This document shows positions 51,638-62,114 of a stretch of 64,000 nt of DNA, one piece after another (position 1 is the first letter of the stretch; the number at the start of each line of letters is the position of its first letter). The stretch is from the NCBI RefSeq assembly GCF_008122265.1, contig NZ_CP043042.1, positions 1,922,001 to 1,986,000 of the forward strand. The letters run 5' to 3'. The notes under the pieces are model-generated. The model was not told the origin of the DNA and made no database searches. It saw only the letters and a program-made list of their open reading frames with translations. The translations under genes were made by a program, and so were the position numbers. This DNA comes from Marinobacter fonticola (lineage in GTDB: Bacteria > Pseudomonadota > Gammaproteobacteria > Pseudomonadales > Oleiphilaceae).

Positions 51638-53775
51638 TGCCTTTGTCCGACGACGTCAAACAGAGCATTCAGCAAGGTTATCGGGATGTCCTTAACGGCA
51701 AATCGATCAGAGCGCGCTATGGTCAGCGCCTGATGATTGCCGAGATCGCCCGCTACCTGGGGGGAATCACCGAGAGTGAGGGCAAGCGCACGTCACCTGC
51801 GTCAGCCTGTGTGGTCGAGGCCGGTACCGGTACCGGCAAGACCCTCGCGTATTTGCTGGCCTGCATCCCGACGGCCAAGGCGCTGGGCAAGAAACTGGTT
51901 ATTTCCACCGCCACCGTGGCGCTGCAGGATCAGATCGTGCAGAAAGACTTGCCCGACCTGCGCAAGCATACCTCTATCGATTTCGACTGGGCTTTGGCCA
52001 AGGGGCGTGGCCGGTATCTGTGCCTGTCCCGCCTTGAGGGGCGATTGCATGACGAGGGGGTTCAGGACAGCGACACCATGCCGCTGTTCTTGCTGGACCG
52101 GCAGTCGGAAGATGAACCCGGCACCCGTGAATTCTTCGAGGACATGTTGGGCCAATACGCCTCGCGGAACTGGGACGGTGACCGGGACCACTGGCCTCGA
52201 CAAATTCCGGACGATCTCTGGCGCCAGGTCACGACAGACCATCGGCAGTGTACCAACCGTCAATGCAGCTATTTCGACAGCTGCGCCTTTTTCGATGCGC
52301 GCAAAGGCATCGACGACGCTGATGTCATTGTCGCCAATCATGACCTAGTTCTGGCGGATCTGGCCCTTGGCGGGGGCGCCATCCTGCCGCCACCGGAAGA
52401 GGCCGTCTTTATCTTTGACGAAGCTCACCATCTCCCCGACAAGGCCCTGAATCACTTTGCGGCGTCCGTTTCTCTCAATGCCACGCGCAGTTGGTTGAAA
52501 CAGCTTTCGCAGGTCATCGTGAAAATGAAACCTCACCTTGCGCCGGCTTCGCTTGCGTCCAAGACGCTGGATCGTATCAGTGAGGCGTCGAGAGAGTATG
52601 ACGCTAACCTGTCCCAAGTGTATGAGCTGGCCGAAAAGACGACGGACTGGGCTTTCGAGGACGAACGTAGCATGGCGCAATGGCGCTACCCGGATGGTGA
52701 ATTGCCGGAGGCGTTGGCGTCGGCATCGGCAGAGGCAGGCGTGGTGTCGGCGACGCTGACCCGGCAACTGGGTGTGCTGGTGGACGAGCTGCAAAAAGCA
52801 TTCGACGAGAAGCGCGAACACGATGTTGACCGGCAAACGGCAGAGGGCTGGTTTCCAGTGGCCGGAGGGCTGCATGGCCGGGCCGAAGACCAGCACCGTC
52901 TCTGGGTCGCATGGCAAGCGGCAAAAGAAGATAAAGGTCCGCCGCCGGCGCGCTGGGCTATACGCCAACGGTTCGATCATGCTGAAGACATAACCTTTTT
53001 CAGTAGTCCCGTTCTCGCCGATAGCCTGCTATATGGCCGTCTCTGGTCGCGGGCGTTCGGTGTGGTATTGACCAGTGCGACGCTCACCGCGCTGGGTAAA
53101 TTCGACCGGTTACGAAGTCGGGCGGGCTTGCCGGCAGCCAGTCACTATCTCGTGGTGCCGAGCGCCTTCCGTTACGCTGAAATGGCCTCGGTGGAAGTAC
53201 CCGCCATGTCAGCTTTGCCGACAGACAACGATGCCTTTACCGAGGCCTTGGTGAAACGGTTACCGGAGCTTTGGCAAGACAGGGAAGCGACGCTGGTGCT
53301 GTTTACCTCAAGACGGCAGATGAATGCGGTCAGGGACCGATTGGCGCCGGAGTGGCCCGAGCTGATCACCACGCAGGACGATATGGCAAAGGGCGAGGTG
53401 CTGAGACAACACAAAGTCCGGATTGACGAAGGCCGTGCCAGCGTCCTGTTTGGCGTGGCCAGTTTTGCCGAAGGTATCGACTTGCCGGGTGAGTATCTCA
53501 AGCACGTTGTCATCACCCGTTTGCCGTTTTCGGTACCGGACGATCCTATCGATGCCAGCCTCGCCGAATGGGTCTCTGCCCGCGGTGGCAATCCATTCAT
53601 GGAGATCACGGTGCCGGATGCCTCGATCCGGCTGGTTCAGGCGGTCGGGCGCCTCCTGCGTACCGAGCAGGACAAAGGGCGTATTACGATACTCGACCGG
53701 CGTATTGTCACCCGCCGTTACGGTCAACTTCTGTTGGATGCACTCCCGCCGTTCCGGCGTGTCATTGCATCATAG
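51637..53775 (+). CDS. dinG: ATP-dependent DNA helicase DinG
   Basis: DinG (712 residues) is an XPD-like 5-prime to 3-prime helicase that removes R-loops and helps replication past transcription. Walker A G-T-G-T-G-K-T is at 63-69. The 4Fe-4S ligands are Cys129, Cys205, Cys210 and Cys216. A D-E-A-H box appears in I-F-D-E-A-H-H-L, and motif VI is Q-A-V-G-R-L-L-R. Length is normal. No LexA box is seen because the gene lies inside the gspAB transcript. Confidence 0.94.
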   Translation: MPLSDDVKQSIQQGYRDVLNGKSIRARYGQRLMIAEIARYLGGITESEGKRTSPASACVVEAGTGTGKTLAYLLACIPTAKALGKKLVISTATVALQDQIVQKDLPDLRKHTSIDFDWALAKGRGRYLCLSRLEGRLHDEGVQDSDTMPLFLLDRQSEDEPGTREFFEDMLGQYASRNWDGDRDHWPRQIPDDLWRQVTTDHRQCTNRQCSYFDSCAFFDARKGIDDADVIVANHDLVLADLALGGGAILPPPEEAVFIFDEAHHLPDKALNHFAASVSLNATRSWLKQLSQVIVKMKPHLAPASLASKTLDRISEASREYDANLSQVYELAEKTTDWAFEDERSMAQWRYPDGELPEALASASAEAGVVSATLTRQLGVLVDELQKAFDEKREHDVDRQTAEGWFPVAGGLHGRAEDQHRLWVAWQAAKEDKGPPPARWAIRQRFDHAEDITFFSSPVLADSLLYGRLWSRAFGVVLTSATLTALGKFDRLRSRAGLPAASHYLVVPSAFRYAEMASVEVPAMSALPTDNDAFTEALVKRLPELWQDREATLVLFTSRRQMNAVRDRLAPEWPELITTQDDMAKGEVLRQHKVRIDEGRASVLFGVASFAEGIDLPGEYLKHVVITRLPFSVPDDPIDASLAEWVSARGGNPFMEITVPDASIRLVQAVGRLLRTEQDKGRITILDRRIVTRRYGQLLLDALPPFRRVIAS

Positions 53776-53853
53776 TCTCGCTTAACGCAAATCAGTGATA
53801 TGCAGCTCGTCACAGGTCATTGGCGATAAACAGAGGGTGGTACAACGCCAGCG

Positions 53854-53888
53854 AAAAAAAGGCGCCAATCCAAAACGGATGGCGCCTT
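53854..53888 (-). terminator. Rho-independent terminator of the MalT-like gene and/or small RNA
   Basis: AAGGCGCCATCC and GGATTGGCGCC pair around GTTTT on the minus strand and are followed by seven T residues. Rightward there is no T tract, so it is leftward-specific. Confidence 0.9.
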
Positions 53889-53996
53889 CGATAACAGGGC
53901 TCTGACTTGATAACCCTGGGGTTTTAAGCAACACGGAACATGGAATCCAAAGGCCTGAAGTTTCAGATTCCGGTGGTGAGGTTTCCCTCACCGTCA
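53854..53996 (-). ncRNA. Candidate structured small RNA downstream of the MalT-like gene
   Basis: On the minus strand a -10-like TATTAT (54002-54007) would start transcription near 53995. The RNA would begin with a hairpin GGTGAGG-GAAA-CCTCACC (53975-53992), a GNRA-capped 7-bp stem. A second stem, GGAATC with GATTCC, encloses CTGAA-AC-TTCAG. A CAGGG/CCCTG pairing follows, and the RNA ends in a terminator with seven T residues. Total length is about 140 nucleotides. There is no clear -35 box, but a CRP-type site is centred about 85 bases upstream, consistent with an activator-dependent promoter. It might instead be processed from the 3-prime end of the MalT-like transcript. No known RNA family is recognised. 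Confidence 0.5.
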
Positions 53997-54071
53997 GGAG
54001 CATAATAGGGCGAGAAGGGGCGTATCCGGATCGTCCAAAGGGCGTAGTGGGCCGAAAAAACTCGGAAAAAG

Positions 54072-54087
54072 TGTGATCGTTGTCACA
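54072..54087. promoter_or_regulatory. Perfect CRP/Vfr-type binding site
   Basis: TGTGATCGTTGTCACA matches the CRP consensus TGTGA-N6-TCACA at all ten defined positions. It lies five bases beyond the MalT-like stop codon and about 85 bases upstream of the inferred small-RNA start, too far from dinG or any other gene start to serve those. Confidence 0.75.
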
Positions 54088-54091
54088 AATG

Positions 54092-56785
54092 TTACGCCAG
54101 CAAATCGAGCTGGCGGGCCCTGGCGAGTGCTTCGGTCCGGCTTTTCACCTGGAGCTTGCCGTACAGGTTACGAATATGGGCTTTTACCGTAGTGCCCGCC
54201 ACCTGCATGCGTAGCGCAATATCCTTATTGGCCAGTCCCTCGTTGATCAATTCAAGCACTTCACGCTCACGTACGCTCAGCGGCTCTACCAGACCGGGCG
54301 CCGGTTGCGGTTTGAGATCTGCGGCTGCTGCCTGCTGCTCAGGCAACATCGTCCTGAGCCGATTCAGGTAATCGTCATCCACCGTTGGGGAATCGATGCC
54401 CCGGATGAGGTGGTGGACTGCCGGACTTTCCTCGACGAACAGGCGGAACATCTGTTCTCTGGAGGCGCGCTTGAGGGCTTCCGTCAGCACCGCTTTACCT
54501 TCGGCATTTTTACCTTCGCGGGAAAGGGCCTCCGCATACACCGTCAAGACTTCGATCAGGTGTTTGTTGTGCTGACCTTTTTCCGTAGACAGGCGTAGCG
54601 GGGTCAGTAGCGTGATGGCCTCGCCGGGGGCATCGATGGCAATGAGCACGCGAGCTGCGGTGATGGCATCCTGCTCCGCATTAAGCGGGTTGCGGAATGC
54701 CTCCGGATTGCGGCGATCCAGCCATTCACGGGCCTGGTCGGTACGGCCCTGCGCCAACTGAACTCGCGCCTTGAGCGCCTCCAGGTTTGGGGGCTCGAAC
54801 ACAATATGCTCGCGCCGCCGTCGCAGTACGCGCTCGGCATCGTCCAGCGCGTTTATCGCCTGCATGTAGTCGCCGCGGGTAAAGGCCAGGTGGGCGCGGG
54901 CGTACTGGATGATAACGTGCTGGCCCGGTTCGGTGCCTTGTTCCAGGTGCCCGAGGAGCGGGGCTAGATGCGTCTCAGCCAGTTCGAGTTCACCCCGTTC
55001 GCGGTAGATCTCGATAAGGGCGCAGTTTTGCCAACAGGAGATCAGTTTGGGCTGTTTCGGGTCGGCGTAGTGGCGATCGATCCAGCGGCGCACCGACACG
55101 CAGCTTTCCAGCGCCAGATCAATGTGTCCCAGGTTGAATTGAATCCAGGCCAACAGGCCGCCGCTGGAGAGCACCGTGGAAGGTTTGCGCTCGATTTGCC
55201 CATGGGATACGGCGGATTGAAGGGCTTCTTCGGCGGCGGGCAGGTCGCCACGGCCAAAATAGTCCAGTCCGAGACCGTAGTAAGTGACCGATTTGAGGGG
55301 GATTTGGGTGTGGTCGATATCCCGGAGCACTTGCTGCGTCAAATCCGCCGCGCTTTTGAGGTCACTGCGCGTGCGGGCCAGGTAGGAGCGGATCAGGGCG
55401 ATTTCACTCTGCAGCCCCAGTGCGCCCTCGGCGTCCGGATGGGAGTCGGCCACACGGCGGTCCAGCAGGTCCTCCAACCTTTCCAGGCGCGGCTCGATAG
55501 CATCCAGGCGGTTGGCAAAAAAGTGTCCCCATATCTGCAACATGGATAGCCGTGGATTGTTGGCGACCACGCCGTCGGGGAGCTTATCCAGCCAGTCCAG
55601 TACCGGCAGGTGGAAACCACCGTGAATCAGGTTGTTGCCATGCTGTTCCAGCACGCCACCCAGCCATTGCCAATCCTCAAGTTGAACCAGCTGCGCGATG
55701 GCTTCCTGAATGTGGTCGTGGTCCAACAGCCAATGGATCGCGCGGGATTGCAAGGTCTGGATCCGATCGGGATCGCTCTGCTGCAAACGTTGAAACAGCG
55801 CTTCCCGGAACAGATCGTGATAGCGGAACCACTCATCGCGGTTATCCAGGGGGATCAGGAACAAGTTGCGCTGACTCAGGGCTTCGAGCATCTCCTGGCT
55901 GTCTTTCGACTGTCGCACGCTGTCGCATAGCGACGCGGTCAGCCGCAGGCAGCAGGCGGTATCGAGTAGGAAGCGGGCAACGTCGTCCGGTTGCTGATCG
56001 AGAATTTCGCTGAGAATGTAATCGTTAATCTGGCGGAGCGAGTCCGGCACAAGGCTGGCCGGGGCGCTCTGGCTGCCCGCTGGTTTGTTGCGCGCCGATA
56101 GGGCGCTCAACTGCATGGCCGCGACCCAGCCTTCGGTTTTCTGCCAGATTTTGCGGGCCTCGTCCCGATTCAGCTCGATGGCCATACAATCCTGGAAGAA
56201 TTGCCGGCATTCATCCTCGGAAAAGGCCAGGAGTTGAGGATGAATGTCATCCACCCACTGCCGCACGCGCCAACGGGACAGTGGCAGATCAGGTTCGGTT
56301 CGCGATATCAGTACGACCGTCATACCCGGTGGCAGGTAGTCGATAAAGTAGGTGAGCTGGCGGTGGATCTCGGTGGACTGAATCTGGTGATAATCGTCGA
56401 CGACCAGGTTCAGGCCTCCGGCACCGCAGGTGACCAGGGTGTTGATCAGTCCGGTGATCGCGCCTTCCAGTTCATGTGCAGCAAACGTATTGAAGGCTTT
56501 TTGACACTTTTCCAGTTCCGCAAAACCGGCGTGAATGAGGGCGCCGGTAACATACTGCCAGAATCGTCTGGGATCGTTATCGTTGGCGTCCAGCGAAAGC
56601 CAGGCCACGGGCAGGGGTTGGGCCGCGCTCCATTGATTGACGAGCGTGGTCTTGCCAAAACCGGCAGGCCCCACCACCAGGTCAAGCCGTTTGCCTTGGC
56701 GCCGTTCAAGCAGATCCAGCAAGCGACTGCGGCGAATCGCCCGGGCATCGGCTGCGGGTCTGAGGAACTTGGTGGCTAACAGCAT
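54092..56785 (-). CDS. MalT/AlkS-like LuxR-family ATP-dependent transcription regulator
   Basis: The 897-residue protein has the STAND architecture. The N-terminal NTPase has Walker A G-P-A-G-F-G-K-T (39-46) and a L-V-V-D-D-Y-H Walker B. A long TPR-like sensor region runs from about 370 to 800. The C-terminal LuxR helix-turn-helix (about 832-897) contains L-S-x-R-E-x-E-V-L-E-L-I and T-V-K-A-H-I-R-N-L-Y-x-K-L. MalT senses maltotriose and AlkS senses alkanes; neither maltose nor alkane genes are nearby, so the inducer is unknown. It is orphaned between dinG and a TauE-like permease gene. Confidence 0.9.
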   Translation of the reverse strand: MLLATKFLRPAADARAIRRSRLLDLLERRQGKRLDLVVGPAGFGKTTLVNQWSAAQPLPVAWLSLDANDNDPRRFWQYVTGALIHAGFAELEKCQKAFNTFAAHELEGAITGLINTLVTCGAGGLNLVVDDYHQIQSTEIHRQLTYFIDYLPPGMTVVLISRTEPDLPLSRWRVRQWVDDIHPQLLAFSEDECRQFFQDCMAIELNRDEARKIWQKTEGWVAAMQLSALSARNKPAGSQSAPASLVPDSLRQINDYILSEILDQQPDDVARFLLDTACCLRLTASLCDSVRQSKDSQEMLEALSQRNLFLIPLDNRDEWFRYHDLFREALFQRLQQSDPDRIQTLQSRAIHWLLDHDHIQEAIAQLVQLEDWQWLGGVLEQHGNNLIHGGFHLPVLDWLDKLPDGVVANNPRLSMLQIWGHFFANRLDAIEPRLERLEDLLDRRVADSHPDAEGALGLQSEIALIRSYLARTRSDLKSAADLTQQVLRDIDHTQIPLKSVTYYGLGLDYFGRGDLPAAEEALQSAVSHGQIERKPSTVLSSGGLLAWIQFNLGHIDLALESCVSVRRWIDRHYADPKQPKLISCWQNCALIEIYRERGELELAETHLAPLLGHLEQGTEPGQHVIIQYARAHLAFTRGDYMQAINALDDAERVLRRRREHIVFEPPNLEALKARVQLAQGRTDQAREWLDRRNPEAFRNPLNAEQDAITAARVLIAIDAPGEAITLLTPLRLSTEKGQHNKHLIEVLTVYAEALSREGKNAEGKAVLTEALKRASREQMFRLFVEESPAVHHLIRGIDSPTVDDDYLNRLRTMLPEQQAAAADLKPQPAPGLVEPLSVREREVLELINEGLANKDIALRMQVAGTTVKAHIRNLYGKLQVKSRTEALARARQLDLLA

Positions 56786-56975
56786 GGGGTCTAGCGGGTC
56801 CGGTTATTGAACTGCTTCGTCCCTTGCGGTGACTGTCGGGACGTACTGGCGCGCCTTCCAGCGGGCTTTGAATCGATCTCCCGATTTTCGGCGCTTGCCG
56901 AGCGAAGTCAAGGCTGTAAGCACGCCTTCTTCGTGTTGCTCCGCCAAGCCGACGGAGCGTAACACCCGTAGCGGA

Positions 56976-57752
56976 TCAGAAGAAGGTGTACTTGAGGCCG
57001 ATCAATAGCAGGATACCGGCGAGAGTCGATTGCAGAACGCGATTGGGTACCTTGCGGGCCAGCCGCGTACCCAGCTGGATGGCCGGTATGGAGCCGATGA
57101 GCAGCGCGCCGAGCAGATTCCAGTCAATGTTGCCCAAATGCCAGTGGCCCATGCCCGCGAGGAAGGTCAGGGGCACCGCGTAGGCGAGGTCGGTACCGAC
57201 GATCTTTACCCCGCTCAGGTTCGGATAGAGCATCATCAGAATGGCCGTGCCGAATGCACCGGCACCGACCGACGACAAGGTCACGGCGAAGCCGAGAAAG
57301 ACACCCGCAAGGATAGTCAGACCGGCCTGGTGACGCACCATGAACGTTTCGTCGGATTCGACATCGCGCTGGCGCAGTATCCACGGCCGGAAGATGAGCA
57401 CAATGGATGTGAGAATCAGCATCGCACCCAGGGTGGATACCAGCAGTCCGCGATAGCTTTCAGGATCGGTGAAAAAATAGGAGAGCAGGACAATTGCACC
57501 CAGGGATGCCGGTATGCAACCCATCAGCAGCCGGCGCACAATCGGCCAAACAATGGTTTTTTGCCGGTGATGCGTGTAGACGCCGGTTGCCTTGGTGGTC
57601 GCAGCGTAGATCAAATCGGTGCCGATGGCGATATGCGGCGGGAAGCCGAACATCAGCAGCAGCGGCGTCATCAGGGATCCTCCCCCGACGCCTGTGAGGC
57701 CGACGGCAAGACCGACACCCGCACCTGCAAGAATATAAAAGACGATATCCAT
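56976..57752 (-). CDS. TauE/SafE-family sulfite/sulfonate exporter-like permease
   Basis: The 258-residue protein has about eight hydrophobic helices and the family repeat G-x-G-G-G-S-L-M-T-P-L-L in the first half, with S-V-G-A-G-A-F-G as its counterpart in the second. TauE/SafE proteins move sulfite, sulfoacetate or related anions. It is divergent from cysB (167 bases between starts), which supports a sulfur role under CysB control. The substrate is inferred from context. Confidence 0.87.
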   Translation of the reverse strand: MDIVFYILAGAGVGLAVGLTGVGGGSLMTPLLLMFGFPPHIAIGTDLIYAATTKATGVYTHHRQKTIVWPIVRRLLMGCIPASLGAIVLLSYFFTDPESYRGLLVSTLGAMLILTSIVLIFRPWILRQRDVESDETFMVRHQAGLTILAGVFLGFAVTLSSVGAGAFGTAILMMLYPNLSGVKIVGTDLAYAVPLTFLAGMGHWHLGNIDWNLLGALLIGSIPAIQLGTRLARKVPNRVLQSTLAGILLLIGLKYTFF

Positions 57753-57841
57753 AAATTATGATCTACACTGAAAATCGTGGGCCCTCACGTTCCCTTGGAG
57801 CGTGGACTTTTTCTGAGGCCCAAACAGGGTTCCAACTGTAG

Positions 57842-58892
<1,051 letters not shown>

Positions 58893-58894
<2 letters not shown>

Positions 58895-58946
58895 TACTGA
58901 ATCATACGAAGATACTGAATCATACGAAGATACTGAATCATGCAAA
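58893..58946. repeat. 18-bp tandem repeat, three copies, starting in the cysB stop codon
   Basis: The unit GATACTGAATCATACGAA occurs exactly at 58893-58910 and 58911-58928, and with three mismatches at 58929-58946. It fills the convergent gap next to a palindromic repeat. Confidence 0.9.
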
Positions 58947-58947
58947 T

Positions 58948-58976
58948 GTCGGGGCAGCCCAGCGGGCTGCTTCGAA
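58948..58976. repeat. Palindromic intergenic repeat, copy 1
   Basis: GTCG-NN, then GCAGCCC-AGC-GGGCTGC (58954-58970), followed by TTCGAA. A near-identical block recurs at 60612-60640. Both are in gaps between convergent genes, like REP elements. Confidence 0.7.
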
Positions 58977-59039
58977 GCGAAGCTGAAGGTATCACGCCTT
59001 TTTCCCGGTACCCCTGCTTCAAGCCCTCGAAGGCCGATG

Positions 59040-59774
59040 CTATTTCTCCGAGGCAATCAGATTGCCGGCATGCAGTCCGCATTCCTTCTGTGTTGCCTCT
59101 TCCCACCACCAGCGGCCCTCGCGCTCGTGCTGGCCGGGCAGTACCGGACGAGTGCAGGGCTGGCAACCAATACTGACGAAGCCTTTCTCGTGCAGCTCGT
59201 TGTAAGGGGCTTCAGTGACCCGAATGTAGTCCCACACCTCCTTGGAACTCCAGTTGGCCAGCGGGTTGAATTTCACCAGCTGCTTGTCCGCCGTGGAGAA
59301 CCCGTCGTCGATTTGAACGATCGGCACGTCGTTGCGGGTACCCGGGCTTTGGTCCTTACGTTGGCCTGTGATCCAGGCATCGACGGTAGCAAGTTTTCTT
59401 CGCAGGGGATTCACCTTGCGGATGCCGCAGCACTCCTTGTGACCGTCCCGGTAGAAGCTGAACAGGCCTTTCTCCGATACCAATTCCTGCACTTCGGTGG
59501 CGTCGGGAAACAGGATCTCGATATTCAGGTTGTAGTGTTCACGCACGCGTTCGATAAAGGCATAGGTTTCCGCATGGAGGCGCGCGGTATCCAGTGTGAA
59601 TACCTTCAGGTTGTCGGTCAGCTTGTGAGCCATCTCAATCAGCGCGACATCTTCCGCGCCGCTAAAAGACACCGCGATTGAATCGTAGTGTCCGAAGGCG
59701 TGCTTAAGGATGGCGCGGGGGGATTGGCCGTTCAGTCTCTCATTCAGTTCTGTTATGGATTCCATGATATTCAT
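59040..59774 (-). CDS. cysH: Assimilatory adenylyl-sulfate (APS) reductase CysH
   Basis: The 244-residue enzyme reduces activated sulfate to sulfite with thioredoxin. The Cys115-Cys116 and Cys204-x2-Cys207 pairs bind a 4Fe-4S cluster, and Cys232 in E-C-G-L-H is catalytic. This cysteine set marks the APS-reducing type (as in Pseudomonas) rather than the cluster-free PAPS reductase of E. coli. The S-F-S-G-A-E-D P-loop-like site is at 36-42. Two start codons (59774 and 59765) are possible. Confidence 0.94.
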   Translation of the reverse strand: MNIMESITELNERLNGQSPRAILKHAFGHYDSIAVSFSGAEDVALIEMAHKLTDNLKVFTLDTARLHAETYAFIERVREHYNLNIEILFPDATEVQELVSEKGLFSFYRDGHKECCGIRKVNPLRRKLATVDAWITGQRKDQSPGTRNDVPIVQIDDGFSTADKQLVKFNPLANWSSKEVWDYIRVTEAPYNELHEKGFVSIGCQPCTRPVLPGQHEREGRWWWEEATQKECGLHAGNLIASEK

Positions 59775-59972
59775 CGCATTATGAGCTGTGCTGAGAATCT
59801 AACACCGGCACCGCCGAAGCAAAAGTAACGAGCTTTCATAAGGTTATATCCGCGGTGCAATTCGGCATTCTTTTCCTTATGATAGGGCCGCTAAAGGCGG
59901 GTGCCTTCGCAACCGCTCGCCAAACTATCTTATCAAAGGCTGTTTGCGGCCGACGTCAATTAGGAGTGACCT

Positions 59973-60596
59973 GTGGAACTTGCTTGCCTTGACCTGGAAG
60001 GGGTCCTGATCCCGGAAATCTGGATCGCGTTTGCCGAGAAAACCGGCATCGAGGAATTGAAGGCGACCACCCGGGACATTCCCGATTACGACGTGCTAAT
60101 GCAACAGCGTCTGCGTCTACTCGACCAGCATGGCTTTGGCCTGCCGGAAATCCAGGACGTGATCAGTACGCTGGAGCCGCTCGAAGGGGCCCGTGAGTTT
60201 CTCGACTGGCTGCGTGAGCGTTTCCAGGTGGTCATCCTCTCGGACACCTTTTACGAGTTTGCTATGCCATTGATGGCCAAACTGGGCCATCCGGCACTGC
60301 TGTGTCATAAGCTGGAAGTCGACGAGAACGGCCGTATTACAGATTACCTGCTGCGCCAGAAAGATCCCAAGCGCCAGTCTGTGCGCGCGTTTCAGCTGCT
60401 GAACTACCGCGTGATCGCCGCCGGGGATTCCTACAACGACACGACCATGTTGAAGCAGGCGGAAGCGGGCATCCTGTTCCATGCGCCGCAGAATGTGATA
60501 GACGAGTTCCCGCAGTTCCCGGCGGTCCACACCTTTGCGGACTTGCGCCGAAAGTTCGAAGAGCTGAGTGAGCGAATTAACCGCACGGCACACTAG
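59973..60596 (+). CDS. thrH: Phosphoserine phosphatase / homoserine phosphotransferase ThrH
   Basis: The 207-residue HAD-superfamily protein starts at GTG 59973 behind AGGAG. It begins M-E-L-A-C-L-D-L-E-G-V-L-I-P-E, where Asp7 is the nucleophile of a D-x-E variant motif typical of ThrH, and has L-S-D-T-F-Y-E-F and G-D-S-Y-N-D-T. In Pseudomonas ThrH can dephosphorylate phosphoserine and pass the phosphate to homoserine. It is divergent from cysH with 198 bases between. Confidence 0.92.
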   Translation: MELACLDLEGVLIPEIWIAFAEKTGIEELKATTRDIPDYDVLMQQRLRLLDQHGFGLPEIQDVISTLEPLEGAREFLDWLRERFQVVILSDTFYEFAMPLMAKLGHPALLCHKLEVDENGRITDYLLRQKDPKRQSVRAFQLLNYRVIAAGDSYNDTTMLKQAEAGILFHAPQNVIDEFPQFPAVHTFADLRRKFEELSERINRTAH

Positions 60597-60611
60597 GACA
60601 TCAGTGCTCAG

Positions 60612-60640
60612 GTCGTCGCAGCCCGGTGGGCTGCTCCGAA
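60612..60640. repeat. Palindromic intergenic repeat, copy 2
   Basis: GTCG-NN, then GCAGCCC-GGT-GGGCTGC (60618-60634), followed by TCCGAA, between thrH and pabB. It differs from copy 1 mainly in the loop and one flanking base, and could form the shared transcript-end hairpin. Confidence 0.7.
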
Positions 60641-60665
60641 CCTGAAGAGGCATCGAAGGTGCCCG

Positions 60666-62009
60666 CTATCCAGCCACAATTCCCTCAAGCGTCTCCATCA
60701 ACCGACGCACCTTGGTCAACGACTCCTCGTACTCCGCCTCGGGCTGAGAATCCGCCACAACGCCACCGCCACCCCAGCAAATGACTGCGCCATCGGCTTG
60801 TGTCATCAACGTGCGAATGGCGATATTGCTCTCCAGGGTCCCTTCTGCGCTGATATAGAAAACGCTGCCGCAGTAGGGCCCCCGTTCGTGGGGTTCGAGT
60901 TCGTCGATAATCTCCATGGCCCGCCGCTTGGGCGCCCCGGTGATGGAGCCCCCGGGAAAAGCCGAGAACAGGGTGTCAATCAAAGACACGCCATCTTCCA
61001 GCTCGCCGGTGACGGTGCTTACCAGTTGATGGACATTGCGGTAACTCTCGATCTCGAAAAGCTTGGGCACCTTCACCGAAAACGGCTTGCAGAAACGTGA
61101 GAGGTCGTTGCGGATTAGGTCCACGATCATCAGGTTCTCGGCGCGGTCCTTGAGGCTGGCAGAGAGGTTATCCCACTGTTGCCGATCTTCGTCGGCTGAA
61201 TCGCCACGGGGCCGTGTGCCTTTGATCGGCTTGCTTTCTACGGTGCCGTTGCGGATGCGCAGATAGCGTTCCGGAGAGATGCTGAGAACCTGGTAGGGCC
61301 CGGTATCCACGTAACCTGCGTGGGGCACGGGAATGGCTTCTACCAGTGCATTGAAGGCGACGAACGGCTGCCCGGTGAAGCGCCCTGAGAGCCGCTGCGA
61401 CAGGTTAACCTGGTAGCAGTCGCCGGCGAGAATGTAATCCAGAATACGCCTGACACTCTGTTGGTACTGGGCCTGAGTCTGGTCGGGCTGGAACGGTTGG
61501 GTGATCCTGAAGGTCAGCGCCGGCGCGTCTGCGGGGGGCTGGCCAGCGATGAGCGGTTGCAGTGCGTCGATGATCGTCTGCGGACAGTCGGGGTGGAAAG
61601 CCAATGACGCCTGACGACCGGGTGCCGCGGTTAAGTTCAGTCCCCAGAGGTACTGGCCGACCCAGCCCAGGTCGCGCGACGCCGGAGCCATAGAGTGGAA
61701 ACCGGCGACAGTCTGTTTGCCGGCTTCGTAGTCAACCGCGCCGACCAACCCACCGGTGAATAATTCCGCCCCGTCGCTCGCTGAATCTCCGGCCACCAAA
61801 TCCCTCTCGGCCTTCTTCAATTCACTTAATGTCTGGCGCCAAGCCTCGGTTCCGGAGGGCAAGCGCCAGGTACGTATCGGCCAGGCAGTGAGGAAGGCAG
61901 AACCGTCTACGCGGTGGATATAGGCAAAGCCCGCCTCGGAGGCCAGGTGATTCGCCCAAAGTGCCGCACATTTGGCAGAAACGGGAATTTCTTTTAGGGA
62001 TGATGGCAC
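60666..62009 (-). CDS. pabB: Aminodeoxychorismate synthase component I PabB
   Basis: PabB makes 4-amino-4-deoxychorismate for folate. I propose GTG 62009, giving 447 residues (E. coli 453). The longer frame to 62132 would overlap the divergent secreted-protein gene and has no PabB-like sequence there. The chorismate-binding core shows P-I-K-G-T-R-P-R-G, G-G-S-I-T-G-A-P-K and E-R-G-P-Y-C-G-S, with the activating Lys in P-I-K-G-T. Anthranilate synthase TrpE is a relative, but length and lack of a trp context favour PabB. Confidence 0.88.
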   Translation of the reverse strand: MPSSLKEIPVSAKCAALWANHLASEAGFAYIHRVDGSAFLTAWPIRTWRLPSGTEAWRQTLSELKKAERDLVAGDSASDGAELFTGGLVGAVDYEAGKQTVAGFHSMAPASRDLGWVGQYLWGLNLTAAPGRQASLAFHPDCPQTIIDALQPLIAGQPPADAPALTFRITQPFQPDQTQAQYQQSVRRILDYILAGDCYQVNLSQRLSGRFTGQPFVAFNALVEAIPVPHAGYVDTGPYQVLSISPERYLRIRNGTVESKPIKGTRPRGDSADEDRQQWDNLSASLKDRAENLMIVDLIRNDLSRFCKPFSVKVPKLFEIESYRNVHQLVSTVTGELEDGVSLIDTLFSAFPGGSITGAPKRRAMEIIDELEPHERGPYCGSVFYISAEGTLESNIAIRTLMTQADGAVICWGGGGVVADSQPEAEYEESLTKVRRLMETLEGIVAG

Positions 62010-62114
62010 GCTGAACCTGTAAAGCCTGAGTTGCTCATGCGAAGCGGAGAGGCATGATACCGCAAACAGGTATGCAGATTGACACCCATAACAAGAATTC
62101 GCGAGGAGTACGGC

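Larger units (their letters stand above)
53776..54091. other. Convergent gap between dinG and the MalT-like gene
   Basis: This 316-base gap contains no protein gene. It is densely structured: a perfect CRP/Vfr-type site at 54072-54087, a TATTAT hexamer at 54002-54007 (minus strand), several hairpins and a leftward rho-independent terminator at 53854-53888. Together they suggest a small RNA on the minus strand (listed separately). The stretch 53776-53853 shows nothing notable. Confidence 0.7.
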
